Positions 1 through 12,214 of a DNA stretch of 64,000 bases are shown here, piece by piece. Below the pieces are notes generated by a model. The model searched no databases. It was not told the origin of the DNA and saw only the letters and a program-made list of their open reading frames with translations. Each line of letters opens with the position of its first letter. Position 1 is the stretch's first letter. A program made the translations under genes and the position numbers. The stretch is from Tetradesmus obliquus. Its lineage: Eukaryota; Chlorophyta; Chlorophyceae; Sphaeropleales; Scenedesmaceae. The stretch spans positions 6,006,001 through 6,070,000 of the forward strand of contig CP126197.1 in assembly GCA_030272155.1 (NCBI GenBank). The letters are read 5' to 3'.

Positions 1-706
1 CCCTGCAAGCAGGCTGCTGTGCATGCCTTGTGAACATCTGCAGTGCACTCTGGCTGGGTGCTGCAATTGCCTTGACTGTGAAACAGGGGAGAGACTCAAA
101 CATGCGGACGGTGACAACGACACAGCAACACAAGGCAAGCAATGCTCACACGTGCAAACCGCTCTTGTGCAGTTGGACCGGCGATGGTCAAAGCTGTCAT
201 GACAGAAACTGCGCCCACCACGGGGCAGAAACGCTTGCCTCGGTCGATCGAAATGGTGGCAGATTGTGGTCCAGACCATGCTGAATTCATAGCTTCCAAG
301 TGGTAGCTTCTCTCACACAGTCCTGTAGCAGTTGAATGAGACAGGTCGCATTCCAGATTCATTATATGCCCAACCTCAATGTAATTTGAGAGATCGTTGT
401 CGCTGTTCTGTCGGGATAAGCCTGAAGACACGGAGGAAACAACAGCGATGGTAACTACGACTTCAAACTGGCCGAAACTGCAGCTGCAAGAACTGGCTAG
501 ATGACACTGCATCACAGCTCCTCAGAACCAGCTGAATAGATTGCTGTGTATATTGGGCATTCCTCGGCTCTTCGCGAGCATGGTGTGCAGTGCCAACCTG
601 ATGTTGCTGTTGTGTCTCTGTGCTGGCCACTGGTTGTTCACAGACGCTGTGTCTCGCGTGTTTCTTACTCTTCCTTCAGCTAGTCGCCGTTCTTCTGCTC
701 CTGCAG
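1..706. other. Upstream of the channel gene, no supported gene
   Basis: No exon could be supported. Open stretches on both strands show no family features. The 5' end of the channel gene may lie here or to the left of the window. A TGTAA occurs near 379. Confidence 0.5.
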
Positions 707-3700
707 GATCCTCCACCCCCAGCCCATGCTGCTGTTGGGGTGTCCACACAGCTGCAGCAGCAGCTGATGCAGCAACAACAAACGCAGCAGCCACAGCAAC
801 TGCAGCAACAGCACCCCCGATTGCAGCAATTGGCAGTTGAGACTACTGCACAGCAAACACAGCTGCCCCTGGGAGATACCCAGCAATGGTTGCAAGCGCC
901 AGCTGCAGGACCTCTTGCAGCACTGGACCCTGCACAGGCACTACAGCCGCAGCAGCAACAGCAGTTTGGCACAGCACAGCCCCAGCTGCAGCCGATACAG
1001 CAGCAGTACATCCAGCTGCAACAGCAGCAGCAGATGCAGATGCAGGCCGTTCTACTGCACCAGCAGCAGCAGCAGGCAGCCCTCCTGCAGCAGGCTGGCC
1101 TGCAGGCTGGCAGTGCATGGCCGGGCTACCTGACCCCTGCAGCACCAACAGCAGCCCTGGCAGGCCCTGCCGACACATTCGCAGTGCAGCAGCAGCAGCA
1201 GCAGCATCTAGCAGTGGAGCCCCCAACTCAGCCCATTGCTATACCTCAACAGCAGCAGCAGTGGCTGCCAGACATTGCTGTGCGTGGCCAGCCAGGGGGC
1301 ATGAGCCCCAGCAGTGCCGCCAGTAGTCAGCTCGGCCCCAGGAGCCAGCTGCAGCTGCAGCACACACATAGCAGCAGCCTGCTGGCTGCTGCAGCAGCAA
1401 GGACAGACAGCGCCACTGGCCTCACTGCTGCCCAGCCCCTGGAGCTTGCTGCACAGGCTGCCCAGCAGCAGCAGCAGTTGATGCAGCAGCAGCTAATGCA
1501 GCAGCAGCTTCTGCAGCAGCAGCAGCAGCAGGCACGGCTTGCAGGCAGCAGCAGCCCCCGCGCCTTTGTGCCGAGCCCGCTGAAGACGCAGCTCAGCATG
1601 CGGCAGCAGCTGGCAGCAGCTGTGGCGGATGACGGCGCTGCCGCAGCCTCGCTGCTGCTGATGGGTGCGTCACCCGGCAGCGGGCCGCGCCTGTCAGGTG
1701 AGCTGCAGGCCTGCTGTTGCCGAAAGAGGACATCGTTGCTGCTGCGGCTGCTGACTGCTGTGCATGTGCGCACTGATGGCCGCGGCAGCCAGCAGAAGGA
1801 TCAACATTAGCAGCGGGACGCCGCACTAGTTGAGGGTTATGACCATGCTCGCTAGGTCGCTCATTACCATGCCATACACCTGTATTACAGCAGCGTAGCA
1901 AGCTAACCAATGCCGGCGTGCTAAGCTGCTCCTGCCTGCTGCCTGCGCATACACATGCTTTCAGGCTGTGGCGCCAAGTCCCTCAGCCCGCGGCCCAGCC
2001 AGCAAGGCATGCAGGCAGCAGCAGCAGCAGCGGCAGCAGCGGCAGCAGGCCAGGCCATCACCCCGCAGGCATCTTTGCACATGTCACGTGCAGCCTCGCT
2101 CACAGCCTCTGCTGCTGCTGCACCAGCAGCAGGCCCAGCAGGTGCCAGCAAGCTGCGACCCAAAGCTGCTGCTGCTGCTGCTGCTGCTGTGGTGGACAGT
2201 GACGACACAGACTACAGCAGCTCAGATGACGACGATGACTATGAGTTTGGGGAGGCCAAGATCAAGCGCACATTCAGCAGGCAGCAGCGACGCCAGCGGC
2301 GCCAACAGCAGCAGCAAGCACAGCAGCAGGCGGCGCAGCAGCAGCAGCAGGTGGCAGCTGCAGCGCAGCAAGCAGCAGCGCAAGCAGCCGCCGAGCGGCC
2401 ACCTAGCCAGCCGCAGTCGCCGCACCGGCCGCGTGGCGCATCCAACGATGGCAGCGTGGCGAGTGCAGCAGGCAGCATGGGCGCGCCAAGCAGTGTGATG
2501 GGGGCAGTGGTGGGCAGCTATGGCGCAGCCAGCAACGCCAGCAATGCTGTGCTGCCGCCTTTTGCTGTCGTCCCCGGGCGCGGCTCAAGCCCTCCACCAG
2601 CCACTCGCATTGAGCCTGCTGCAGAGTCAGCTGCGCTGCACAGCATCAGCTTTGGTGCAGGCGCTGCTGCTGCAGGCAGCAGCCAGGGAGCCTCACCATT
2701 TGCTGCTGCTGGTGCCGCAGGAGCTGCTGCTGCTGCTGCTGCTGGTGGGCTAGAGCTGGCGCCTGCTGCACTGTCAGGCAGCCTCAAGTCAGACGCCAGT
2801 GTGCCGCAGGAATGGCAGCAGCATGTGCAGCAGCAGCAGCGGGCACAGGCGCAGGCTTCAGGTGGTGCTGTGCCTGACGATGCAGCGTACAAAGCAGCAG
2901 CAGCAGCAGCAGCTGCCTCTGGGGGTGGTGCTGGCGCCGCCTCAGTCGACAACTCCAGGGGGCCTAGTGGCACTGGCACTGCTGACTCGGCAGCAGCAGC
3001 AGCGGCACCCGGCAGCGCATGTGCAGCAGCAGCAGCAGCAGATGCAGCAGCAGCAGCGCCGGCCTTTGACCGGGCGGCGAGCAGGGAGGCATCCTTCAAG
3101 GAGCACTTTGCAGCTGCGGCAGCGGCAGCGGCAGCTGGTGCTGGTGGCACTGATGCCAGCGCATCAAAGGGCGGGGCCGACCAGGGCAAGGGTGATAGCG
3201 GGCAGCAGGGCACCACTGAGCTGCAGGCGGAGTTCCAGGGCCTGTCCCTGTTTGAAGATGTGAGCTGCAGCAGCAACAGCAGCAGCAGCTGTTGGAAATG
3301 CAGCATCTGTGTCGGGCAGCGTTGCTGCGGCCTGGCATTGCCAGGGAGCTGCTTTGTCAGCAGCCGCTACAGCCATGCATGCTGCAGTCATGCTGCGCCA
3401 TGCAACTGTTTGCCAGCTGCGGCCCTATGCATGCAAACGTAGCGCACGCACACTGACGCCACTGATGCATGTGTGCCTTCCAACTCTGTGCAAACAGAGT
3501 GCAGAGCAGCATCTCTCTGTGTATCTCACCCTGTGCCCTGCTGCTGTGCACCGCCTGGCCTTGCTGTCTCCATAGATCAGGATGACGACGAGAGCTGAAT
3601 GGATGCCCTCTATGCGTGATGTTCACTGTGCCGTGTTGCGCTGTGATGTGCTGCCCTGCTGCAGGACGATGACGACGAGGGCGAGGGCCTGGAGGAGCAG

Positions 3701-4573
3701 CGGCCCTGGCACAAGCGGCCCAAGGTGTGGCTGCACGTCGTGGCCTTTGGCCTGAGCGGCTGCCTGCTGCTGGTGGGCGTGGGCAGCCAGTTCGTGCCCT
3801 GGATGAACGTGGTGAGCGGCGGCTGCCAGTGGGGCCGCAGCGGCTAGCAGGGCGAGACATGTATCGCTGCATGGAGGCTGGTGCCAAGTTGTTACTGCAA
3901 AGAGGACGGGTGCGGCGTGCTGTGACCCTGGCGCATCATGACAGGCACTGCATGAGGTCAAAAGGCGCCACGGCATGCTGCTGCTCCCGTTCAGCGACGC
4001 TTGCGCTGCGTGCTGGCCTTGCTGCGCGCCCACCCACCCGCCCACCCACCCACCCACGTCTGCATATGTATATGCTGCCCGCTGCTGCCGCCGCAGGTGA
4101 ACCAGAACGGCATCGCGCTGTTCCGCTGGATGTACTTCTTCTGCGCGTGGCCGGTGCTGTGGGTGCTGGTCAACTGGGCCAACAACCGCATCTTCGCCTT
4201 CGTGGAGTGGCTCGTCTACAGGGACGCCATCACATACCTGGACAGGTGCGGCACACAGCAGCAGCAGCAGCAGCAGCTGGCTCTTTGTAAGCTGCCAGGG
4301 CAGGAGGCGCGGCATGCGCGTGCGGCGGCTGCACTGCATGCCAAGAACACAGCAGCTGCAGCCTGTGTGCGGCTGCCGTGCAACTTGCGTGCCCTGCGGC
4401 ATGTGTGCGGCAGTTGCAGTGTGCAAGCCACACTCACACACACACACAGGCCTGCTGCTGCAGCACCGGAGGCAGTGCAGCTTCTGGTGCTCTGCTGCCA
4501 GGCTGCGCTGCTGGCCACTGCGCACTGATGTTTGACATGCTGACCACACAACTCCCTCTGCCCTGCTTGTCGC

Positions 4574-4611
<38 letters not shown>

Positions 4612-7600
4612 AGTGTGCGGCGCACCGCGCGCAACCTGGTGTTCATGTGCCTGGTGCTGCCGTGGTTTGTGGTGTGCTTCTGGACGCTGTGGTGCGACAC
4701 CGGCGGCTGCGAGCAGCAGGGAGAGTACAAGCGGGTGAGGCGCTTGTATGGTGGGCAGGGGCTGGGGGTCATCGTTTGAGGTGGCAGGCAGGCGCATCCG
4801 TGCAGCGTGTGCTGCATATACGTGCACAAGCAGACGTGCAGACGCCACTATAGCATCGCTGGGTGCTGCAGAAGCTCCTGTTGGCATGCCGGTGTTGCCT
4901 CTTCTGCGCCTGTCGGCTCCCGCCGCATCTTTGCAGCAGCCTGCACGTTGCTCACCCCCGCCTGACTGGTGGCTGGCTGCAAGTTCACTGTACAGTGTAC
5001 TGCAACAGTGCTTGTTGTCGTCACAACCGCTCACTCATCAACGCCTCCTGCCTCCTGCCCCTCCCCCTGTCCCCAGGCCACGGACATTGTGTGGAAGCTG
5101 CTGGTGTGCCTCACGCTGTTCAGCCTGGCCAACTTCCTCAAGAGCTTCGTGACCAAGCTGCTGTCCACACACTTCTACCGCACCGCGCACTTCAAGAAGG
5201 TCAAGGACGCCATGTGAGTGCTGCATGTGATTGAAGCGCACGGCAGCTACACCCTGTTGTTGTAGTTGTGTTTGCAACAGTGTCAGCAGCGCATGCAGTG
5301 CTGCCGCTGTTGAACCAGCTGCTGGACTCCCTTGCACACTGAAGTGCAGAAAGCCACACTAGACTGCTGTAGCACATAAGACACCGCGGCGACAGCCTGC
5401 AGGACCGTGCATGCAAGACCGTGCATCACCAGCGCATGTGTGTCTGGCTCTCTGCTGCCATGCCCCGCAGCGAGAAGGAGTACTACCTGCTGATGCTGAG
5501 CCAGCCGCGCCCCGCCAAGCCCGCCAGCGCAGCAACTGGCGAGCCTGGCCTGGCGCGCATGTCGCTGAGCAACCTGGTGGGATACTCATCAGCAGCGGCA
5601 GCAGCAGCAGCAGGCGGCGCAGACATGCTTGAGAAGCTGCGCCGCATCACGCTTGAGCGGGGCGAGGGCGAGGCCGGCAGTACTGGGCAGCATGCAGGCT
5701 TCAGGGAGCGGCTGCTGCATGGCAAGTCGTTCTCGACAACAGGTGAGGGGGTTGCTGCTGCTGGTGGGCTGGTGCAAGTGGAGGTGTGTGTGGTACAGCT
5801 GCTTTGGGGCTTGCAGAGCGCTGCTGCTTGGCCAGCCTGTGTTGGCGTCTGCTGTTGCCGGTGGTTGCAGCAGCCTTGTTGTAGAGCAGCACTGGCTTGG
5901 CACCCAGCTGAACGCAAGCTGCCCTGGAGAATGCTGCGCCGGCCGCGCCCATCTCATGCCTGCTGCTGACCCGCTGCCCTGCAGAGCTGGAGGCGCCTGC
6001 TGGCCCTGACCAGGCTGGCCTGCAGCCGCTGGCCTCAAAGTCGGTCAACTTCCCAGCAGCGGCAGCAGCAGCGCTCCCCGCTGAGCCAGCAGCAGCAGCA
6101 GCGCAGCCTGGCCGCGGGCGCAGCCGCATCTGGGGCAGCCGCAGCAGCCGCATGCAGCCCTGGCTGGAGGTGTCTGCCTCAGCAGGGTCAGGCTCTGTGG
6201 ACGCTGCTGCTGCTGCTGCAGTGGCGTCTGCAGACACTGCTGCTGCTGCTGCGCTGCCTGCTGGGTGGCAGGTGGCTGAGCGGCAGCAGGGCCTGGGGGC
6301 GGGCTCTGCTGCTCATGTGGAGCTGGTGGGGACGGCACCTGCCAAGGCCCAGCAGCAGCAGCAGCAGCAGCAGCTTGTTGCTGGGCAGGCGACTGCCGCG
6401 CCTGTGGCACGCAGGTAAGCGGCATGCAGGGGCCGCGGCAACAGTTTGCATGCTGCATTGCTGATCTGTCAGTTTCTTGTCGCCGATGTTGTGAGCTATG
6501 CGCATGTTGCTCGCGCAGAGCTTGACTTACAGCGAGTTCCTCATAGTTGCAAAGCTCATAGTTTTTGGTGGTGCTGACTTTGGCGATCTTCCTGCTGTGG
6601 CTGTCTGTTGCTGCGCTGTGCGCCTGCATGCATGCGTGCGCTGGAGGTGGGGCTGGTGGCGGCGCTCGGCCTCGCAGCAGGAGCAAATTTTGAGTGTTTT
6701 GCTGTGCTAATCATGGCAATGTGCTTGCGTTGCTGTCTGTCCCTGTGCGTGCTTGTGTCAGGTGGGGCTGGTGGCGGCGCTCAGCCTCGCAGCAGGAGCG
6801 GCTGCTGGACCCCCGCAGCGCCAGCTCAGCAGAGCAGCACGCCATCGCCATCCGCACAGGCTCCTCGCCACCCTCAGCTAATGCAGAAGCAGCAGCAGCA
6901 GCAGCGCAGCAGCAGGTGTCCTCACGTACTGGCAGTGTGGTGGGCAGCGGCAGCAGCCCCTTTGCTGGCAGTGCAGGCGGCATCCCGCTTGGCCCCGGCG
7001 CGCCAGTGCGCACCTTCACACAGGAGTCTGCCGGCGCAGCAGCAGCAGCAGCAGCTGGCAGCAGCGCAGCCACGCCGCGGGCCAGCATGGAGCGCTCCAA
7101 GCAGAGCGGCATGCTGCGGGGGTCAGCGGGTGGCAAGGGGGGCGGGCCTGGGCTGGGGCGCAGCGCGTCCATGGCTGCTGGTGGTGGTGGGGGGGGTGGG
7201 GGTGGGGGTGGTGGCAATGTGTCGAGTGACCCGCTGCTGCAGGCTGGCATGTTGGAGAAGGTCAACGTGCTGGGCAAGCAGGTGGGGGGGGGGGGGGGGG
7301 GGCTGGGAGTTACCTCCAGATCAGGGATGCTGGCTGTGTGCTGGTGGTTGGTGCGCCTGCAGTGCTGCCGTGCTGGACAAGCCGGTGGGGGGGAGGGGGG
7401 AGGGGAGAAACATCCAGATCATAGAGGCTGGCTGTGTGCTGCTGGTTGGTGTGCATGGACTAGGGCCAGATCAAGGGCTGCTGGCTGTGTGCTGCTGCGG
7501 GGTGGGGGTGCCTGTGGTTGCCTCACCAGAAAGAGATGCTGGTGGCAGGATGTTTGCACTGCCTGCTGCCACATACGACGTATAGCTGAGTCGCACAGCA

Positions 7601-10600
7601 CTGCAACACCTCCCCGCACCTTTGCTCTGCCACATAATCCTCCCATCCCCTTAGGTGGACACCAGCAGCATGCGCCCGGGCGAGTGGGAGCGGCTGCGCA
7701 CCGGCATCGCGCTCAAGACCTTCACCGCGCTCATGAAGCGCTACCAGCACATGAGCGCGGCGGAGGAGGCGGCCAAGCTGCGCGAGGCGCGGCGCTTCGC
7801 CAAGGTGGGGGCCGGGGGTAGATTTTGCAGCTTTGCATTGATGCTGTTAGGGTGTGCATAACGCAGTGGTGTGGGCTATTGACGTCTTGGTGCGCGTCCA
7901 CCCAGGTGCACATACAGCAGCTTGCATGGATTCTTTATGTTTAGTCTAGTGTCTGCATTGCTGGATAGCTGGCTGAGGTTGGTGCATGACACCCCCAGCG
8001 CCTGCAGCACTAACCGCGGCCTGCGTTCTTGCCCTGCCTGCTGGCCTGCCTTGTTGCTGCAGGGCCTGTTCTACAACGTCCGGGGCGATGCCAGCAGGTG
8101 CGGCCAGGGCTGTGGTGGCTCATGCATGCAGGGGCACCCACAGGCCAGGTCAACCTAGGGTGGCTGGAAGGGGGCAGGTGGCAGCTGCTGGCACCTCACC
8201 CAGCGACTGCTTCAGTGACAGCAGCAGCGTATGGCAGTGCCAGCTTGCTTGCATCATCATAGCATCATCGCAGTCCGCAGTTGACCACAAACAGATTAAT
8301 ACAGTCTGCTGGCGTCTTCACAACCAGCCCTTGCACCCAGCCATACCATCCACTGACTGCCGTGCCTGCGCCGCCCCCCCCCCCCCCCCCCCCCCCCCCC
8401 GCCCGCCCGCGCCGCGCAGGCCGTACCTGATTCGTGAGGACTTCAGCCCCTTCTTCGACTCAACCGCCATGGCCGACCAGGTGAGCCGCTGTGCATAGGT
8501 GAGCACGTGCGGCAGCGCCGTGCATGCTGCGTTGGTGATGGGCATGCAGCGCAGCCAGCAGGAAGCTGCCGCTGACACCCATCAGTCCCGGCAGTTTGCA
8601 CTCTTTGCTGCACACCAAGAAAGACCCGGCATGCAGAGTAGCAGTGAATAGCATAAGGAGAAGGACTGGTGCTATGCTTGCACTCGTTGCTGCGATTTTC
8701 AGTGATGATGAGCTACGTTCTCACTCTGCTACTACCTGCGATGCATGGCACAGTTGCAATGAATTGACTGTGGAAATGTGTGCCGTGTGTCTCGCTGCCA
8801 TGTGCAATTGCCCCCCCGCTGTGGCAGGCCTTCACTTACTTTGACAAGGACAACGACGCGCAGCTGACGGTGCGGGAGATGAAGGACAGCGTGGTCGCGG
8901 TCTTCAAGGAGCGCAAGAACATGGCGCACTCGCTCAAGGTGAGCCGGGGGTTCCAAGCAGCCTTGGAGCTTATGGTGTGGGCTGGACAGGGCCAGGTTCA
9001 TTTCCAAGGATGGCGGAGGGTGTCTGGCAGAAGCACGCCACGCAGGTGGCGGCAGCGGCGGCTGCATATGGGACGCTGCTTGCATGAACCAGCGGTGTGT
9101 CAAAAACTTTGCCAACAGCAGCAACAGCAGGCAATGCTGTGCAACAACTCCCTTGCGCATTGCATCTGCTGCTAGACAACTACATGTCACTGCTTGCTCA
9201 CCCCTGCCCCTGCAGGATACGCACAGCATCGTGGCCACGCTGGAGGCAGGCATCGGCTTCCTGTTCCACTTTGTGTTTGCGGCCATCTACCTGCTGGTGT
9301 GGGGCATGGACATCGTCAAGGGCTTCTCCACCTTCTCAGCAACAGTGCTGGCGCTCACCTTCGTGTTCGGCAACAGCGTGAGGTGCGCGGCATGTGGGAT
9401 GCATCAGATTGCAGTAGCATACAGATTGTTTGTGGTGCCGCTGTTGTGGTGCCTGTGTGCACTTGCATGATGGCGTGCTGCGCATACCCTTGGTTGCCCG
9501 TCACAGCACCAGCGCTTGCGTTCACCTTCGTGTTCGGCAACAGCGCAAGGTGTGTGTTCCGCCCACCGGTGGTGCGGGCGGCTGGCTGTTATGCTGTGCT
9601 CCGCACATCCTTGCTTGTCGGGCAGAGACTCGTTGAGACTCGGTGCCCTGACACTGCTGCCCTTCTCTGTGTGACTGCACGCACCTCCTGCTGCTTCCTC
9701 CTCGCGCCCCCTCCCCCTCCCCCCTTGGGCCCCATCTTCTGCCCCCCGCAGGCAGATCTACGAGTCCATGCTGTTCCTGTTTGTGGAGCACGCCTTTGAC
9801 GTGGGCGACCTGCTGGAGGTGGAGGCGGTGCAGTACAGGGTCAAGAAGATCGACCTGCAGTTCATAGTGAGTGACTGCCGGTGATAACATCCACATGCAG
9901 GGTCAAGAAGATCAACCTGCAGTTCATAGTGAGTGACTGCCGGTGATAACATCCACATGCAGGGTCCAGAAGATCGACCTGCAGTTCATAGAGAGTGACT
10001 GCCGGTGATAACATCCACATGCAGGGTCAAGAAGATCGACCTGCAGTTCATAGTGAGTGACTGCCGGTGATAATATCCACATGCAGGGTCAAGAAGATCG
10101 ACCTGCAGTTCATAGTGAGTGACTGCCGGTGATAATATCCACATGCAGGGTCAAGAAGATCGACCTGCAGTTTATAGTGAGTGACTGCCGGTGCTAACAT
10201 CCACATGCAGGGTCAAGAAGATCGACCTGCAGTTCATAGTGAGTGACTGCCGGTGATAATATCCACATGCAGGGTCCAGAAGATCGACCTGCAGTTCATA
10301 GTGAGTGACTGCCGGTGATAACATCCACATGCAGGGTCCAGAAGATCGACCTGCAGTTCATAGTGAGTGACTGCCGGTGATAACATCCACATGCAGGGTC
10401 CAGAAGATCGACCTGCAGTTCATAGTGAGTGACTGCCGGTGATAACATCCACATGCAGGGTCAAGAAGATCGACCTGCAGTTCATAGTGAGTGACTGCCG
10501 GTGATAACATCCACATGCAGGGTCAAGAAGATCGACCTGCAGTTCATAGTGAGTGACTGCCGGTGATAACATCCACATGCAGGGTCAAGAAGATTGATCT

Positions 10601-12214
10601 GCAGTTCATAGTAAGTGACTGCCGGTGATAACATCCACATGCAGGGTCAAGAAGATCGACCTGCAGTTCATAGTGAGTGACTGCCGGTGATAACATCCAC
10701 AGGCAGGGTCAAGAAGATCGACCTGCAGTTCATAGTGAGTGACTGCCGGTGATAACATCCACATGCAGGGTCCAGAAGATCGATCTGCAGTTCATAATGA
10801 GTGAGCGGGGATGCTGCAGGGCGACTGGTGTTCACTGACAGCAATATGATGTGCCTGTGCTGGTGACTTGTGTGAGCTGCCGACAAAATTGTTGAAGCTG
10901 CTGCGAGGACAATGCTGAGGGTGCGGCTTCATGTCGCAAACGCGCCCGTCCACCTGCTGTGCAGCGGCAGCAGCTGTGCATGTGTACAACACTTTCTGCC
11001 TGTCCATAACCGCCCCCCCCCCCCCAGGTGCTGGTCAAGTCCACAGGCGAGCGCGTATACTACCCCACCACGCGCCTCATCACGCTGCCCGTGATCAACC
11101 TCACGCGCTCCACGGCGCGCAGTGAGAAGGCGCTGTTCCTGCTGGACGTGGGGCGGGCTGCTGCCAGCGCGAGGGAGGCGCTGCTGGAGGCAGTGAGGGC
11201 CCACTACGCGGAGAATGAGAGCGACTTCAACAGCTGCCCCAGGTGAGGGAAAGGCACAAGGGTGTAGAAGGTGGGGGGTTGCATTGCTGCGGATGGCCAT
11301 GGGGCAGCTACGTCAACAGCTGCCCCAGGTGAGCTGGGGGCGACGGAAAGGGGAGACGCGACAGCTGCGGATGCCTGAGTACGAAATCTTCGTTCTGGCA
11401 CAGGCGGTGCGCCCTGCAGTGCTCCACCTGTACCTTGTGGTTTTGCAGCGTGCATGTTCCAGGGTTGGCTTCAAACATCACTCCTCTAAACATTTATGTT
11501 TTACTGACTGCTGCTGCCTGTTGTCTGCCTGTCTGCCCGCCTGCCTGCTGCCGCGCACAGTGTGAACTTTGTCACGCTGCTGGACCCCTTCAAAGTGCAG
11601 CTGAGCGTGGTGTGGACCTACAACTTCGGACGTGAGTGACCACACACACTGCTGCTGGCGTTGCAACTGCTTTCACTTACCAGCACTACACATTTTCAAC
11701 CAACTGTGCATTGAAGAAATCGAGTGCTGAAGTGAATTGACAGAGAGCATGTACGCAAGAACCGCCTGCCTCAACCCAAGTGCCTGAGGCAGTCAGCCGG
11801 CGTGAGGCCTGCTCCAGCTGCCCCTCTGACATCCACTGCCTGCCTCCTACTGCCTGCTGCACCCGCCCTTTCCGCCCCTCTTGCTTGCCACTGCCGCTGC
11901 CCCTCCCAGCCGAGGAGTTCAAGCGCACCAGCCAGGTCAAGACGGCGCTGCTGCAGGCCGTCAGCGACTGCCTGGGAGCACTGGAGCACCTGGAGTACAC
12001 GCTGGTGCGCAACAACGAGGGCCAGGGCCAGGGCGGCAGCGGCACCAACAGCAGCAGCAATGCAGCAGCAGCTGAGATGCTGGCCAGCGGTAGGACGGCG
12101 GGGCTGGGGGCGGGGCTGGGGGCAGGCATGGCGCCTGGCGTGCTGGGGCCAAATAGCGCTGCGGTGACTGGGGCGGCGGCTGTGGTGGGCGTGACGGGCC
12201 TGGCTGTGCTGTGA
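707..12214 (+). CDS. EF-hand MscS-like mechanosensitive ion channel (5' end unresolved)
   Basis: Channel gating ion flow on membrane tension; the EF-hand suggests Ca2+ control, as in fission yeast Msy1/Msy2. Eighteen exons join in phase: 707-1697, 1965-3259, 3665-3811, 4097-4245, 4614-4734, 5077-5213, 5471-5742, 5985-6414, 6762-7281, 7655-7804, 8063-8097, 8420-8480, 8828-8938, 9216-9382, 9752-9866, 11028-11242, 11561-11631, 11910-12214 (TGA), giving at least 1763 residues. Residues 1-762 are Gln-rich then Ala/Ser-rich low complexity with an acidic patch; four membrane helices lie at about 770-945; a low-complexity loop follows at 950-1350; an EF-hand (DKDNDAQLTVRE) lies at about 1441-1452; two more helices including the MscS pore region and beta domain (FVEHAFDVGDLLEVE) lie at 1480-1660. 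The first exon starts after an acceptor at 705-706; the first in-frame ATG is at 767, so upstream exons may exist. The Msy-like assignment rests on domain order (helices, EF-hand, MscS). Confidence 0.88.
4575..4610 (+). repeat. (CTG)12 directly before an acceptor
   Basis: Twelve CTG units run into the CAG acceptor of exon 5 of the channel gene (exon starts at 4614). The longest clean example of the CTG-before-acceptor arrangement. Confidence 0.95.
6645..6799 (+). repeat. Duplicated 3' splice site and exon start (channel exon 9)
   Basis: About 40 bp at 6645-6684 is repeated at 6760-6799 with few differences. The second copy is the true acceptor and first codons of exon 9; the first copy also has AG before GTGGGGCTGG. 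Offset 115 bp, not a multiple of three. Confidence 0.9.
7284..7302 (+). repeat. G19 run at the exon 9 donor
   Basis: The donor of channel exon 9 (CAG before GT at 7282) continues into 19 consecutive G. A poly-Gly coding stretch of G-rich triplets lies just upstream at about 7180-7215. Confidence 0.9.
8374..8400 (+). repeat. C27 run upstream of exon 12
   Basis: Twenty-seven consecutive C shortly before the acceptor at 8418-8419 of channel exon 12, acting as its pyrimidine tract. Confidence 0.95.
9351..9554 (+). repeat. Duplicated exon 14 end and donor (channel)
   Basis: The last coding bases of exon 14 plus donor (9351-9387, ending CAGCGTGAG then GTGCG) recur in the following intron at about 9518-9554 (ending CAGCGCAAG then GTGTG). 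Confidence 0.9.
9839..10796 (+). repeat. 62-bp minisatellite carrying an exon end and 5' splice site, 16 copies
   Basis: Units start at 9839 and then every 62 bp to 10769. The first unit is the genuine 3' end of exon 15 of the channel gene. Each unit holds a 28-nt exon-like piece (GGTCAAGAAG...TTCATA), then GTGAGTGACTGCC, then a tract ending CACATGCAG. So each unit offers a donor and an acceptor-like AG. Variants: GGTCC instead of GGTCA at 9963, 10273, 10335, 10397 and 10769; the donor GT is changed to GA in the 9963 unit and to AT in the last unit; the 10583 unit has GTAAGT. The period was checked against line coordinates. Confidence 0.97.
11225..11334 (+). repeat. Duplicated exon 16 end and donor (channel)
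   Basis: CAACAGCTGCCCCAGGTGAG occurs at the true exon 16 donor (within 11225-11247) and again at 11311-11334, offset 86 bp. Confidence 0.92.

Noticed and set aside
2518..3306. Minus-strand Ala/Pro/Ser-rich frame within channel exon 2
   Set aside because: Complement of GCA/CAG runs reads open in all frames; the sense strand joins in phase to the channel.
9839..10796. CRISPR-like direct repeat array
   Set aside because: The unit is a contiguous 62-bp tandem repeat without unique spacers, lies in a eukaryotic intron and copies exon sequence.
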